Shown here: positions 39,473-49,346 of the stretch, piece after piece | How the letters are laid out: each line of letters starts with the position of its first letter | Numbering within the stretch: the first letter of the stretch is position 1 | Source: Pseudidiomarina aquimaris | Lineage (GTDB): Bacteria > Pseudomonadota > Gammaproteobacteria > Enterobacterales > Alteromonadaceae | Reading direction: 5' to 3' | Length of the DNA: 64,000 nt | Assembly: GCF_003987395.1 (NCBI RefSeq) | Contig: NZ_PIPT01000001.1 | Coordinates: 372,001-436,000 of the forward strand | Translations under genes and position numbers: made by a program | Notes under the pieces: model-generated | The model's input: the letters and a program-made list of their open reading frames with translations, nothing else | The model's database searches: none | Told to the model about the DNA's origin: nothing

Positions 39473-42400
39473 ATGAAAAGAATGTTGATCAACGCAACAC
39501 AGCAAGAAGAGCTACGTGTTGCTTTGGTGGACGGGCAACGACTGTATGATTTAGACATCGAAAGCCCTGGCCACGAACAGAAAAAAGCAAATATCTACAA
39601 GGGTAAAATCACCCGCATCGAACCAAGTCTTGAAGCTGCATTTGTTGATTATGGCGCTGAGCGTCACGGCTTCTTACCTCTCAAAGAAATTGCCAAAACC
39701 TACTTCCCGAAAGGCTACACGTTTTCAGGTCGGCCAAACATCAAGGACGTGGTCTCTGAAGGCCAAGAAGTTATCGTGCAAATCGATAAAGAAGAACGTG
39801 GCCAAAAAGGCGCAGCACTGACCACTTTCATTTCTTTGGCGGGCAGCTACTTGGTATTAATGCCAAACAACCCGCGTGCGGGTGGTATCTCGCGCCGCAT
39901 TGAAGGCGACGAGCGGACCGAGCTCAAAGAAGCGATGAAAAACCTGCAGTTGCCGGATGGTATGGGGTTAATCGTACGCACCGCAGGCGTAGGCAAATCA
40001 GCTGAAGAGCTTGAATGGGACCTTAACGTCTTAGTGCATCATTGGAGCGCTATCGAAAAAGCCGCAGGCGAACGCCCTGCTCCATTTTTGATTCACCAAG
40101 AAAGTAACGTGGTGTTCCGGGCAATCCGTGATTACTTGCGTCGCGATATCGGTGAAGTGCTCATCGACAATCCGAAAGTATTCGCCCAAGTGCGTGACCA
40201 CGTTACCTTGATCCGCCCAGACTTCGTTAACCGTGTCAAAACCTATCAAGGTGATGTGCCACTGTTTAACCACTATCAAGTGGAAAGCCAGATTGAGTCA
40301 GCCTTCCAACGCGAAGTACGCTTACCTTCAGGTGGGTCAATTGTCATTGACCCAACCGAAGCATTAACTTCAATCGATATTAACTCTGCACGGGCGACCA
40401 AAGGTGGCGACATCGAAGAAACCGCCTTCCAAACCAATTTGGAAGCGGCTGAAGAGATAGCCCGTCAACTGCGCTTGCGTGATGTGGGTGGCCTCGTTGT
40501 CATCGACTTCATCGATATGACCCCAGTGAAGCATCAACGCGAAGTTGAAAACCGCCTACGGGATAGCTTGAAGCAAGACCGTGCTCGTATCCAAGTGGCA
40601 CGTATCTCACGCTTTGGTTTGTTAGAAATGTCACGTCAACGCTTGCGCCCGTCGTTAGGTGAGTCGTCGAATCACGTGTGCCCGCGTTGTAATGGCCACG
40701 GCACCATTCGCTCGGCGGAGTCTCTGGCACTGTCGATTCTACGTTTGATCGAAGAAGAAGCGCTGAAAGACAACACCATTCAAGTGCAAGCACAAGTGCC
40801 AGTGACTGTGGCAACCTACTTGCTCAACGAAAAACGTAGTGCAATTAACGAAGTCGAAAAACGCCACTCGGTGTCGGTTTTGGTGATCCCGAACCCGCAT
40901 TTGGAAACGCCGCATTTCGACGTGAAGCGTTTACGCAACGATGAAGTTGACGAAGCGAATAGCTTTACCTTGATCGAGAAGCCGGAAGACACTGCAACTG
41001 AAGTTGTGTTGAATAAAGATAAGCCAAGCTTTGAAGAGCCGGCTTTGAAAGGCCTACAAGCACCTGCTGCACCTGCGCCAACGCCTGCTGCAGCGGCAAC
41101 CGAAAAAGCTTCAGGTCCTTCGCTGTTGCAACGATTGGGCAAATGGCTCAGTTCACTGTTTAGCAGTGAAGATGACGGACAAGAAAAGAAAAAGCAGCAA
41201 GGTTCTTCGCGTCAACGCCCGAATAACCGTCGTGGCGGCCGTAATAACCAGCGCGGAAACAATCGTCGTCGGGGTAATAATCGTCAACGCAATCGTGACG
41301 ACGACAAGAAAACCGCTGACAAAGCAGAAAACGCAAAATCATCAGGCAAAGACGCTGCGACTGAGCAAAAGCAAGAGCGCGGCGGTCAACGCCGTGGTGG
41401 ACGAGGTCGTGGCCGTGGCCGCCAGAATGCCAATGCGAATAAACAGGAGCAAGCGGCAACAGCGAACACGCAAGATACCAAGAGCGACAGCAGTAATGCT
41501 GCTCCAGAGAAAGAAGCGGCACCTAAACCGCGTCGCCAGCGTCGTAAGCTTGAGAAGTCTGTGCGCATGAGCAAGGATGCGCAAACGTCGAAGTCGAATG
41601 CCAATACGTCGGAGCAAGCCGAAGTAAAAGCTGAAGCGAAGACAGAGGCCAAGACTGAAGCTAATACGGAAGCGAAAGCAAGTACCCAAGCCAAAGCTAA
41701 AGCTGAACCAAAGGCTGCAGCGCAAGCTGAACAAGCAGTAAAAGCTGAGGTGCAAGTCAAGGAACAAACGGAAGAGCAAGTTCCAGATATTAGCTTAGAC
41801 GAGTCATCAAGTGCTGATGCTACCGACGCAAATGCGAGTAAAGCTGCTGACTCAGAAAAACGTGAAAGCCGTAACCGCTCGCGTCGCAGCCCACGTCATC
41901 AGCGTGCTGCAGGTCAACGCCGCAAGGAAGAGAAAGCAGCAGAAGCAGAAAACGCTGATGCGGTACAAACTGAACTTTCACTCTCTGAGCCAAGCTCAGC
42001 GGAAACGTCAAAAGCCGACGCTGTGAGCGACGAAAAAGTCGAAGTCACCGAAGCTGAAGCTAAAGAAGTTGAAACTAAAGAAGCTGAAACTAAAGAAGTT
42101 GAGACTAAAGAAGTTGAGACTAAAGAAGCTGAGACTAAAGAAGTCGAAGCCGAGGAAGTCGTAGCTGACAAGGTTGAGAGCCCTGAAGCGGACGCTCCTG
42201 TTGCTGAGACTGAGAGTTCTGCGTCTGAACAGGAGCAAAAGCCTAGTGAAACGAAAGCCACTAAAGCTGATGTTGATACGACAGCTGAGACTGCAGACCC
42301 AGTCGTAGAAGCTGAGAGCAAACCGCGTGCGAAAGCCAAAGGCAAAGTAGTTACAGCGCCAATGGCGAAAGCATCGCCAGTCGCGCGAACCGACGCTTAT

Positions 42401-42526
42401 GCGCCGCTCGCTATCGCTGACGACAGTGCGCGTGCAACCTTCCATAAAGCCTCATGGGTTGCAAGCTTTAGCCAAGCACGGGCAACTGCACAGTCAGAGG
42501 TGACCAAATGCTCGCCAAACGCGTAA
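39473..42526 (+). CDS. rne: Ribonuclease E
   Basis: RNase E is the main endonuclease of mRNA decay and rRNA/tRNA processing and the scaffold of the degradosome. The 1017-residue protein has the S1 domain (about residues 35-125), the DNase I-like core with [20 protein letters not shown] near 290-310 and [14 protein letters not shown] near 345 holding the metal aspartates, and the zinc-link [10 protein letters not shown] near 403. A probable amphipathic membrane helix [15 protein letters not shown] lies near 547, then an Arg-rich RNA-binding stretch (about 578-610), a long acidic Ala/Glu/Lys-rich tail with five 15-nt repeats, and a C-terminal [11 protein letters not shown] segment like that near the PNPase-binding end of E. 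coli RNase E. The ATG at 39473 gives [10 protein letters not shown]. Confidence 0.96.
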   Translation: MKRMLINATQQEELRVALVDGQRLYDLDIESPGHEQKKANIYKGKITRIEPSLEAAFVDYGAERHGFLPLKEIAKTYFPKGYTFSGRPNIKDVVSEGQEVIVQIDKEERGQKGAALTTFISLAGSYLVLMPNNPRAGGISRRIEGDERTELKEAMKNLQLPDGMGLIVRTAGVGKSAEELEWDLNVLVHHWSAIEKAAGERPAPFLIHQESNVVFRAIRDYLRRDIGEVLIDNPKVFAQVRDHVTLIRPDFVNRVKTYQGDVPLFNHYQVESQIESAFQREVRLPSGGSIVIDPTEALTSIDINSARATKGGDIEETAFQTNLEAAEEIARQLRLRDVGGLVVIDFIDMTPVKHQREVENRLRDSLKQDRARIQVARISRFGLLEMSRQRLRPSLGESSNHVCPRCNGHGTIRSAESLALSILRLIEEEALKDNTIQVQAQVPVTVATYLLNEKRSAINEVEKRHSVSVLVIPNPHLETPHFDVKRLRNDEVDEANSFTLIEKPEDTATEVVLNKDKPSFEEPALKGLQAPAAPAPTPAAAATEKASGPSLLQRLGKWLSSLFSSEDDGQEKKKQQGSSRQRPNNRRGGRNNQRGNNRRRGNNRQRNRDDDKKTADKAENAKSSGKDAATEQKQERGGQRRGGRGRGRGRQNANANKQEQAATANTQDTKSDSSNAAPEKEAAPKPRRQRRKLEKSVRMSKDAQTSKSNANTSEQAEVKAEAKTEAKTEANTEAKASTQAKAKAEPKAAAQAEQAVKAEVQVKEQTEEQVPDISLDESSSADATDANASKAADSEKRESRNRSRRSPRHQRAAGQRRKEEKAAEAENADAVQTELSLSEPSSAETSKADAVSDEKVEVTEAEAKEVETKEAETKEVETKEVETKEAETKEVEAEEVVADKVESPEADAPVAETESSASEQEQKPSETKATKADVDTTAETADPVVEAESKPRAKAKGKVVTAPMAKASPVARTDAYAPLAIADDSARATFHKASWVASFSQARATAQSEVTKCSPNA
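42065..42139 (+). repeat. Five tandem 15-nt repeats in the RNase E tail
   Basis: Five near-identical copies of GAAGTTGAAACTAAA encode [10 protein letters not shown] in the disordered C-terminal half of RNase E. The repeat differs between copies at two positions (GTT/GCT and GAA/GAG). Confidence 0.9.
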
Positions 42527-42546
42527 GCATTTAACCCAGGGAACAG

Positions 42547-42582
42547 AAAAGCCGGACAGTGTCACCACTGCCCGGCTTTTTT
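42547..42582. terminator. Terminator between convergent rne and S9 peptidase genes
   Basis: GCCGGACAGTG (42551-42561) pairs with CACTGCCCGGC (42566-42576) with one mismatch and a 4-nt loop, flanked by AAAA before and TTTTTT after (42577-42582). It is a strong terminator for rne and may weakly serve the opposite strand. Confidence 0.85.
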
Positions 42583-42598
42583 ATTTCTTGCTGCTTGC

Positions 42599-45091
42599 TT
42601 ACTTCAAGTTTTCGTCAAACAACTTAAAGATCCGACGGTATTCGTCTAACCAACTTGATGGCTGACGGAAACCATGTGGCTCGACTGGGAAGATTGCCGT
42701 TTCAAAATCTTCTTTTTCGTGCTCAATCAAACGCTGTACCAAACGCACACTGTCTTGGAAGAATACGTTGTCATCGACCATAGGTGAGTTGATAAGCAAC
42801 GCGTCCTCTAAGCCCTCGGTAAAGTAGATCGGCGAACTACGACGATAGGCAATAGGGTCATCGCTCGGTAAGTTAAGAATATTCGAGGTATAACCCGTGT
42901 TGTAATGTGCCCAATCAGACACTGGACGTAACGCCGCGCCGGCCTTAAATAAGCCAGGTTCTTTGAACAATGCCATAAAGGTCAAGAAACCGCCGTAGGA
43001 CCCGCCATAAGTCCCCATACGATCCGTGTCCACATTGGTGTTCTCACCCGCCCACTTCACAACATCAACCAAGTCTTCGACTTCAGGCGTACCCATTTGG
43101 CGATACACAGCGGTTCGCCAGTCACGGCCATAACCTTTAGAGCCACGATAATCCAAATCGAATACCACATACCCCTGTTGATTCAAGAAGGTATGGAACA
43201 TGAATTCGCGCTGATAACCTGACCAGCCAGCATGCGCGTTCTGCAGATAACCAGCGCCGTGAATGAAGACGACCGCTGGGTACTGTTCCGCACGCTCGGC
43301 ATCGTATCCCTCAGGATAGTAAACGCGGGTATAAATAGGCTCGTCAACATGGCTTGAAGGTACCGGGACGATCTCTGGTACGGTCCAAGCATAACTCTGG
43401 AAAGTATCAGTGACCGTTTCTGTTAGGCGCTCGGCAGTAGCATTTTCGCCTAAAGTAACGCTATACAGCTCGCTTGGCTGTAATGCACTCGAATAATTGA
43501 AGAGTACGCGCTCACGGTTGGGGCTCAGCTCGAACGACTCAACCATGCCATTTAGGTCGGTCAGTGTTTCCATCTCACCGCCAGCGAAGCCTACGCGGTA
43601 GAGTTCATAAATTCCTGGGTGCTCTTGGTTCGCTGTAAAATACAGACTGTTCGTGACCGGATCGGCAATTGGATTCTCGGTGACAAATTTGCCCGCGGTC
43701 AATTGCTTTTGTGCACCGCCAAGCTTTTTCGTGTAAAGGTGCGCATAACCATCTTCTTCACTCTGGAACCAAATGGTATCGGCGCTGCCCGGTACGAAGC
43801 CAAATTCGTTATGGGTATAGTTGATCCACGCATCATCGTGCAAGCGATGCTGACTCACCAGTTGCTTACCAGCAAAGTCCACCGAAGCAATCCAGCGATC
43901 TTTGTTATCCCACGCTTCGAGCATCACAACAGCATTTTCGCCTTGTGCCGACCAACGGATAGCGCCACTACTCCAGCCCCAGTCTTGCATCATGGTAATC
44001 GCGCGCGGAGCTTGCTTACTTTCGTAAGTCTTTCCTTCAGCTGCGTAGTTTTCCGCTTTTACCTCGGCTAACACATCTTCGTTCCAACCGGGCAACGTAT
44101 TGTACGTAACCTGTGTCTGCTCACCGCTTGTCAGATCAAGCAACAACACTTGATGCTCGACTGGCTTCGCATCCGCGACCCGACGACGCACTGACTCTGC
44201 TTTCACGCGACCGTCTTCTGCCACATAGTTAGGCATAATGTCGCCGTCATCACGCCAGCTTTGTGGGGTGGTAATCGCCACAATCATTTTATCGCCAGCC
44301 GGTGACAAGCTCGCTGCCACGATTTGTTTGTTATCGCCTAAATAGAACGGTTGCGGTGCTAAAGAATCATTCGCTGCGGCTAATTCAGCATCATGGTCAG
44401 CGCGATCTTGACGATCACGACGTTCCTTTTGCACGAACTGAATCAGTTCAACTTGTTCCTGAGCAATAAAATCCTTCGGTTCACTGACCGCTTCCGGCTT
44501 GCTGCGGGTCGCCAATGTAGCGAGCTGAACGGTTAAACCAGTGCCAACATCCACAGCAAAGAAATCATTTCCTTCACGGTAGGCCAAACGACCGTCGGTT
44601 AAAAAGACTAATTGCGATTGTCGCGCATCATCACGGGTCAATTGGCGCGTCTCGCCAGCGGCCAAATCGCGGACAAAAACATTGCCCTCAAAGGTATACG
44701 CTAAAAGGCTGCGGTCGGCATTGTACACGCCATCGTTGTAGGCGTAATTGTGCAGTTTCTCGAGTGGTACTTTATGCGCTTCCTCACCACCTAAGGGTAA
44801 GTGATACCAATCGCTTACCACGCTGCCTGCGCGTTTTTGCTGATAGAGCACACCGCTACTGTCAGCCATCCAGTAGGCAGAACTTGGCGAACGTGCAACC
44901 CAGTCCTGATCCGCCATGATTTGCTTAATTGTCAGCTCGCCTGAAGCAGCTTCTGCTTGCGTCGCTGGCGCCTGCAATTCAAGTGTCGTTGGCGCTGGTT
45001 GTGCGGCAGCGCTGGTCGCGGTCGGCTGAGTAGCTGCGCAGGACGCTGTAACAAACGCTGCTAGCAGTGAAACGGCAAATTTTGTTTTCAT
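42599..45091 (-). CDS. S9 family prolyl oligopeptidase, exported
   Basis: This 830-residue serine peptidase has an N-terminal signal sequence, a DPP-IV-type beta-propeller (about residues 80-560) and a C-terminal alpha/beta hydrolase with the nucleophile motif TYGGSYGGF near 670, the aspartate in NSPMVDDNVFF near 757 and the histidine in VEPHGFRQP near 805. It probably clips dipeptides from proline-rich peptides outside the cytoplasm. Cys18 in VTASC could be a lipobox cysteine, but threonine at -3 is unusual. The gene is monocistronic, convergent with rne. Confidence 0.88.
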   Translation of the reverse strand: MKTKFAVSLLAAFVTASCAATQPTATSAAAQPAPTTLELQAPATQAEAASGELTIKQIMADQDWVARSPSSAYWMADSSGVLYQQKRAGSVVSDWYHLPLGGEEAHKVPLEKLHNYAYNDGVYNADRSLLAYTFEGNVFVRDLAAGETRQLTRDDARQSQLVFLTDGRLAYREGNDFFAVDVGTGLTVQLATLATRSKPEAVSEPKDFIAQEQVELIQFVQKERRDRQDRADHDAELAAANDSLAPQPFYLGDNKQIVAASLSPAGDKMIVAITTPQSWRDDGDIMPNYVAEDGRVKAESVRRRVADAKPVEHQVLLLDLTSGEQTQVTYNTLPGWNEDVLAEVKAENYAAEGKTYESKQAPRAITMMQDWGWSSGAIRWSAQGENAVVMLEAWDNKDRWIASVDFAGKQLVSQHRLHDDAWINYTHNEFGFVPGSADTIWFQSEEDGYAHLYTKKLGGAQKQLTAGKFVTENPIADPVTNSLYFTANQEHPGIYELYRVGFAGGEMETLTDLNGMVESFELSPNRERVLFNYSSALQPSELYSVTLGENATAERLTETVTDTFQSYAWTVPEIVPVPSSHVDEPIYTRVYYPEGYDAERAEQYPAVVFIHGAGYLQNAHAGWSGYQREFMFHTFLNQQGYVVFDLDYRGSKGYGRDWRTAVYRQMGTPEVEDLVDVVKWAGENTNVDTDRMGTYGGSYGGFLTFMALFKEPGLFKAGAALRPVSDWAHYNTGYTSNILNLPSDDPIAYRRSSPIYFTEGLEDALLINSPMVDDNVFFQDSVRLVQRLIEHEKEDFETAIFPVEPHGFRQPSSWLDEYRRIFKLFDENLK

Positions 45092-45127
45092 TCGATGATT
45101 CCCTGTAGTTAATTCTGACTCATTAAA

Positions 45128-45160
45128 GCAAAATGCCCAGCAACTTACGAGCTGGGCATT
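45128..45160 (-). terminator. Terminator of the hpd-hmgA-fahA-maiA operon
   Basis: AATGCCCAGC (45132-45141) and GCTGGGCATT (45151-45160) form a perfect 10-bp stem with a 9-nt loop, followed on the minus strand by TTTTGCTTT. It lies just after the maiA stop. Confidence 0.75.
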
Positions 45161-45193
45161 GTCGGCATGCGATGAAGTTCTAATTTCTTGCGA

Positions 45194-45835
45194 TCAGGCT
45201 TCTGCATCAGGCTGCTTACTGGGGTGCGCAGCAGCCACAAAGGGTAACTCTACTAAACGTTCATAAACCCCCATCAAGATGGGGTAGTCATCAAGCTTAA
45301 TACCGAAACGTTGTGCGCTGAAGACCTGTGGGACCAAACACACATCAGCCAAACTAAACGTATCGCCAACGCAATAGGTATCAGCAACTTCTTCCAGGTT
45401 TTTCTCGAAAGCGCTAAAACTCTCGGCAAACCAATGATCCAGCCAAGCTTGCTTCTGGGCGTCTGTTACCTCGAGCTCTTGTTTTAAGTATTGCTGCACA
45501 CGCAAATTAATAAGTGGCTGTAACTCACTTGCTAAATCGAGCGCGAGCGCTCGAATAGCGCCCCGTTGACGGGGTGAACCGGGTAATAGGCTAGGTTCCG
45601 GATGCTTGTCTTCAAGATACTCAATGATCGCCAACGACTGATGCAAAATCACCTGCCCATCAACTAACGTTGGAACCAGGCCATTTGGGTTCAATTGCCG
45701 ATAAGCACGTTGGTGCTGCTGTCCGCCATCTTTAAGCAAATGAACTGGCAAATAGTTGTAGTCGAGCTCTTTAAAGTTTAGTGCAATACGTGTGCGATAA
45801 CTGGCGCTTGAGCGCCAGTAACCATAGAGTTCCAT
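45194..45835 (-). CDS. maiA: Maleylacetoacetate isomerase (zeta-class GST)
   Basis: MaiA isomerises maleylacetoacetate to fumarylacetoacetate with glutathione, the penultimate step of tyrosine breakdown. The 213-residue protein has the zeta-class motif RSSASYRTRIAL at residue 8, LNPNGLVPTLVDG near 48 and LADVCLVPQVFSAQRF near 164. It is the last gene of the hpd-hmgA-fahA-maiA operon, 24 nt after fahA. Confidence 0.93.
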   Translation of the reverse strand: MELYGYWRSSASYRTRIALNFKELDYNYLPVHLLKDGGQQHQRAYRQLNPNGLVPTLVDGQVILHQSLAIIEYLEDKHPEPSLLPGSPRQRGAIRALALDLASELQPLINLRVQQYLKQELEVTDAQKQAWLDHWFAESFSAFEKNLEEVADTYCVGDTFSLADVCLVPQVFSAQRFGIKLDDYPILMGVYERLVELPFVAAAHPSKQPDAEA

Positions 45836-45859
45836 AGTGCAGACTCCAATTAAAAAACG

Positions 45860-46879
45860 TTATTCAGGCTTATACTGTACGACCTTTTGGTCAATACTGC
45901 CAAAAATACTCTTTCCATCGGCGTCTTTCATTTCCATTTTAATGGTATCGCCAAACTGCATAAATCCTGTTGCTGGCTTACCATCACGGATCGTCTCGAT
46001 CATCCGCACTTCGGCAATACAGCTATAGCCAACGCCGCCTTCGCTTATTGCACTGCCGTGATCGGTGCCCTGCTTGTTGGATACCGTTCCTGAGCCGATA
46101 ATAGCGCCGGCACTTAAGTGACGGGTTTTCGCCGCATGAGCGACCAATTGTGCGAAATCAAACGTCATGTCTTCGCCGGCATTAGGTTTTCCGAAGTCGT
46201 TGCCGTTATAAACACTCAGCAGCGGTAAATGCACTTTGTTATCACGCCACGCATCGCCTAGCTCGTCTGGCGTCACTGCAACTGGCGAGAACGCTGAGGA
46301 TGGCTTCGATTGGAAAAAGCCAAACCCTTTGCCCAATTCATTCGGAATCAAGCCACGCAATGACACATCGTTCACCAACATTAAGAGCCGTATGTATTGC
46401 CCTGCATCGTCGGCGCTAACGCCCATGGGTACGTCATCAGTGATGACCGCAACTTCGCCTTCGAAGTCGATACCCCATGACGTGTCGGCCATTTCGATAT
46501 CATCCTTCGGCCCAAGAAAATCGTCCGAGCCACCTTGATACATAAGTGGATCGGTCCAGAAGCTCGGTGGCATTTCAGCATTCCGCGCACGGCGCACGAG
46601 CTCAACGTGGTTCACGTAAGCACTACCATCAGCCCATTGATACGCACGCGGTAAAGGTGATTCACACAGACTCTCATCAAATGTGACAGCATCGCTAAGC
46701 TCGCCGCTGTTGAGTGCGGCGTAAGCCTTTTCTAATTCTGGCGCGAGGCCTTCCCAGTCATCAAGAACTTCCTGTAAGGTCGCAGCCAACGCTGGAACCG
46801 CAACAGCTTTCGTAAGATCACGACTGACCAACATGAGTTGACCATCGCGTGTACCATTTCGATAGGTTGCAAATTTCAT
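45860..46879 (-). CDS. fahA: Fumarylacetoacetate hydrolase
   Basis: FahA splits fumarylacetoacetate into fumarate and acetoacetate, the last step of tyrosine breakdown. The 339-residue FAH-fold protein is of the shorter type common in Vibrio and Shewanella; the metal-binding residues lie in WGIDFEGEVAVITDDVP near 145 and the conserved GSGTVSNKQGTDHGSAI near 262. It is 3 nt after hmgA. Confidence 0.9.
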   Translation of the reverse strand: MKFATYRNGTRDGQLMLVSRDLTKAVAVPALAATLQEVLDDWEGLAPELEKAYAALNSGELSDAVTFDESLCESPLPRAYQWADGSAYVNHVELVRRARNAEMPPSFWTDPLMYQGGSDDFLGPKDDIEMADTSWGIDFEGEVAVITDDVPMGVSADDAGQYIRLLMLVNDVSLRGLIPNELGKGFGFFQSKPSSAFSPVAVTPDELGDAWRDNKVHLPLLSVYNGNDFGKPNAGEDMTFDFAQLVAHAAKTRHLSAGAIIGSGTVSNKQGTDHGSAISEGGVGYSCIAEVRMIETIRDGKPATGFMQFGDTIKMEMKDADGKSIFGSIDQKVVQYKPE

Positions 46880-46882
46880 AAA

Positions 46883-48028
46883 TTATTTAGCCTTTTCGTC
46901 TTTTGCTTGCCAACTGTATACATAGTCCGGATTTTCTACTCCGGCACAAACCTCACCCATTTCAAGTGGGTTGCGGGTATCGAGCATCACCGCAACTTCA
47001 TCGGTGAACTTTTTGCGATACTCTAGGCCAGCTTGGAATGCTTTTGGATGCGGGCCATGGGTAAAGCCTGCCGGGTGGAAGGTTACCATGCCTTTATCAA
47101 TGTTATCACGGCTGAAAAAGTCGCCTTCGTGATAGAACAGCACTTCATCGTAATCGTCGTTGTTATGATAGAACGGCACTTTCAAAGCACCCGGGTCAGA
47201 TTCGATCGGGCGCGGTACAAAAGTGCAGACCACAAAGCCATCGGCTACAAAAGTTGTATGGGCCGAAGGCGGAAGATGATAACGATGGCTCATTAATGGA
47301 CGGATGTCGCGCCAATTGATACGTACCGGCGCTAAGTCACCATGCCAGCCCACCGCGTCTAACGGATTAAACGGATAGGTGATCCGCGAAACCTTACCAT
47401 GACGCTTTACTTCAACCTGCCATTCTTCTTCGCTGTATTGTGCTTTAAAGGCTTCATCAATGTCAGGCGTATCGAGGCACGCCGGATCAAAGATCGCATG
47501 GTTACCAACGAGGCCTTTTTCGGGCAGTTGGTAGGCGCCATTAGTCGCCTCAATCATCACAACTTGTAACGGTTCAATAGGCTCTAAGCGCCATGAAGTT
47601 GAGCGCGGAATACTAAAATAATCACCTTTTTCAAGTGTGATATGCCCGTAATCACAGAACAGCTCAGTACGACCTTCATGAATGAACAACAGCTCGTCAC
47701 CATCGGCATTACGGACGAGAAAATCCATTTTTTCGCTGCAGTGCCAAATACGGAATTTACACTGCGTATTATGCAGCAGCATAGGCACTTGCCACGGTGA
47801 CGCCGTGGCTACATTATCAAGTTTGTTAAAGTCGAAGTTCCGCGGGCGTAGATCCCCTTCCCACTCGCTCCAACCCGTTGGGGCATGGCGATGATGAAAG
47901 TGCGTAGCTGGGCCAAAAAAACCACTACGCCCAACTTCACGTTCATAGATCGCCTGCTCCGGGAAGTCCGCATGCGCCTGTTTCGACGTCACACCGACTT
48001 GCTTCGGAAAGCTGATCCATTTACGCAT
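46883..48028 (-). CDS. hmgA: Homogentisate 1,2-dioxygenase
   Basis: HmgA opens the ring of homogentisate with O2 and Fe(II). The 381-residue protein is the shorter bacterial form; it shows LFIHEGRTELFCDYG near residue 132, VLFYHEGDFFSR near 317 and the histidine-rich FHPAGFTHGPHPKAFQ near 333, which supply iron ligands. The start overlaps the hpd stop by 8 nt, so the two are probably translationally coupled. Confidence 0.9.
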   Translation of the reverse strand: MRKWISFPKQVGVTSKQAHADFPEQAIYEREVGRSGFFGPATHFHHRHAPTGWSEWEGDLRPRNFDFNKLDNVATASPWQVPMLLHNTQCKFRIWHCSEKMDFLVRNADGDELLFIHEGRTELFCDYGHITLEKGDYFSIPRSTSWRLEPIEPLQVVMIEATNGAYQLPEKGLVGNHAIFDPACLDTPDIDEAFKAQYSEEEWQVEVKRHGKVSRITYPFNPLDAVGWHGDLAPVRINWRDIRPLMSHRYHLPPSAHTTFVADGFVVCTFVPRPIESDPGALKVPFYHNNDDYDEVLFYHEGDFFSRDNIDKGMVTFHPAGFTHGPHPKAFQAGLEYRKKFTDEVAVMLDTRNPLEMGEVCAGVENPDYVYSWQAKDEKAK

Positions 48029-49097
48029 CGCTTAGCACTCCTCGACGGATTTGATCTTCTTCAATTGATTCAAACAAGGCCTTGAAATTACCTTCACCAA
48101 AGCCTTCGTTGCCTTTACGCTGAATAATCTCAAAGAATACTGGACCAATCACCGTTTGGGTGAAGATCTGTAATAAAATACCGTCTTTCATCGGTGCACC
48201 ATCGATGAGGATCTGCAGCTCGCGAAGTTCATCAACGTTCTCTTCGTGGCCTTCCACGCGCTCATCGATCTTCTCGTAGTAAGTATCAGGCGTTGGCATG
48301 AAATCCATACCGATTTTGCGTAAGTCACGAACTGTCTGATAGATGTTGTCTGAAGTCAGGGCAATATGCTGGATCCCTTCACCTTTGTACTCGCGCAGGT
48401 ACTCTTCGATTTGTGACTTGTCATCATGAGATTCGTTGATTGGAATACGAATCTTGCCACAAGGCGCGGTCATTGCGCGGCTCAACAAGCCTGTCAACTT
48501 ACCTTCAATGTCGAAGTAACGAATTTCACGGAAATTACCGATACGCTCGTAGAAGCCTGCCCAGGTATCCATATTGCCGCGGAAAACGTTGTGCGTTAAG
48601 TGATCAACTTCATATAAACCGGCAGCGTGCTCACGCATTTTTTCTTCCCAGTTATCGTAGAAGTCGAAGTCATCGGCGTAAACGCCTTGGCCTTCATAGT
48701 TATCGATGAAGTAAAGCACGCTTTCACCGATACCATAAACGGCTGGAAAATCAGCTTCGTTGGCGCCTAGCTGACGTTGAAATGGCTTTGCGCCATTTTC
48801 GACCGCATGTGCAAAAGCATGTTTTGCGTCTTTTACGCGCCACGCCATACCACACACGCTCGGGCCATGGTCTTTGGCAAACGCTTCGGCCTGACCGCCG
48901 GTTTCAGCATTGACGATGAAATTAATGTCATTTTGCTTGTATAACCAAGCTTCTTTTGTTTTGTGCTTGGCTACTTCGGTGAAGCCCAACTTGTCGAACA
49001 GATCTTTGAGCGCCGCGATACCTTCAGCATTAGGCGCTGTATATTCAACAAACTCAAAGCCATCGGTTTGTAGTGGGTTATAGTTAATGTCAGTCAT
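48021..49097 (-). CDS. hpd: 4-hydroxyphenylpyruvate dioxygenase
   Basis: Hpd converts 4-hydroxyphenylpyruvate, made from tyrosine by transamination, to homogentisate. The 358-residue two-domain VOC protein carries the iron ligands in VDHLTHNVF near residue 162, GIQHIALTSDNI near 241 and VFFEIIQRKGNEGFGEGNF near 323. It is the first gene of the hpd-hmgA-fahA-maiA operon. Two TyrR-box-like sites lie 140-220 nt upstream. Confidence 0.95.
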   Translation of the reverse strand: MTDINYNPLQTDGFEFVEYTAPNAEGIAALKDLFDKLGFTEVAKHKTKEAWLYKQNDINFIVNAETGGQAEAFAKDHGPSVCGMAWRVKDAKHAFAHAVENGAKPFQRQLGANEADFPAVYGIGESVLYFIDNYEGQGVYADDFDFYDNWEEKMREHAAGLYEVDHLTHNVFRGNMDTWAGFYERIGNFREIRYFDIEGKLTGLLSRAMTAPCGKIRIPINESHDDKSQIEEYLREYKGEGIQHIALTSDNIYQTVRDLRKIGMDFMPTPDTYYEKIDERVEGHEENVDELRELQILIDGAPMKDGILLQIFTQTVIGPVFFEIIQRKGNEGFGEGNFKALFESIEEDQIRRGVLSDA

Positions 49098-49238
49098 TCT
49101 GTAGTCCTCGTTCTTGCTACGCCAGTATTCGCCATGGCGGTAGCGAATGGGTTTGTAATACCCTAAGTTCTACTATGGGACTGTGAGAAGTGCCAGTGAC
49201 ACGATGGAGATAGTCCTGCACCCCTATGATGAGTTATT

Positions 49239-49256
49239 TGTAAAGGTTTTGATACA
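49239..49256. promoter_or_regulatory. Candidate TyrR box 1 upstream of hpd
   Basis: TGTAAA-GGTTTT-GATACA matches TGTAAA-N6-TTTACA at 10 of 12 positions and keeps the essential G and C separated by 14 nt. It lies 142 nt before the hpd ATG. Confidence 0.55.
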
Positions 49257-49300
49257 GATCAATCAATTTGCAGAATGCTTGAGCAGATCGACGAATACAC

Positions 49301-49318
49301 TGTAGCTAAACAGTTACA
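49301..49318. promoter_or_regulatory. Candidate TyrR box 2 upstream of hpd
   Basis: TGTAGC-TAAACA-GTTACA matches the TyrR box at 9 of 12 positions with the essential G and C conserved. Its start is 62 bp from box 1, about six helical turns, so two dimers could sit on the same DNA face. Confidence 0.5.
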
Positions 49319-49346
49319 TTCGCCGACCCTTGTCGTCAAGATATCT

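Noticed and set aside
41166-42445. Several open frames of 70-150 codons in other frames of the RNase E tail
   Set aside because: They follow from the repetitive, stop-poor codon pattern of the Ala/Glu/Lys-rich region.
49185-49200. TGGCACTTCTCACAGTCC on the minus strand upstream of hpd as a sigma-54 promoter
   Set aside because: The -24 half looks right but the -12 half (ACAGT) does not match TTGCA, and TyrR here lacks the GAFTGA motif needed to activate sigma-54.
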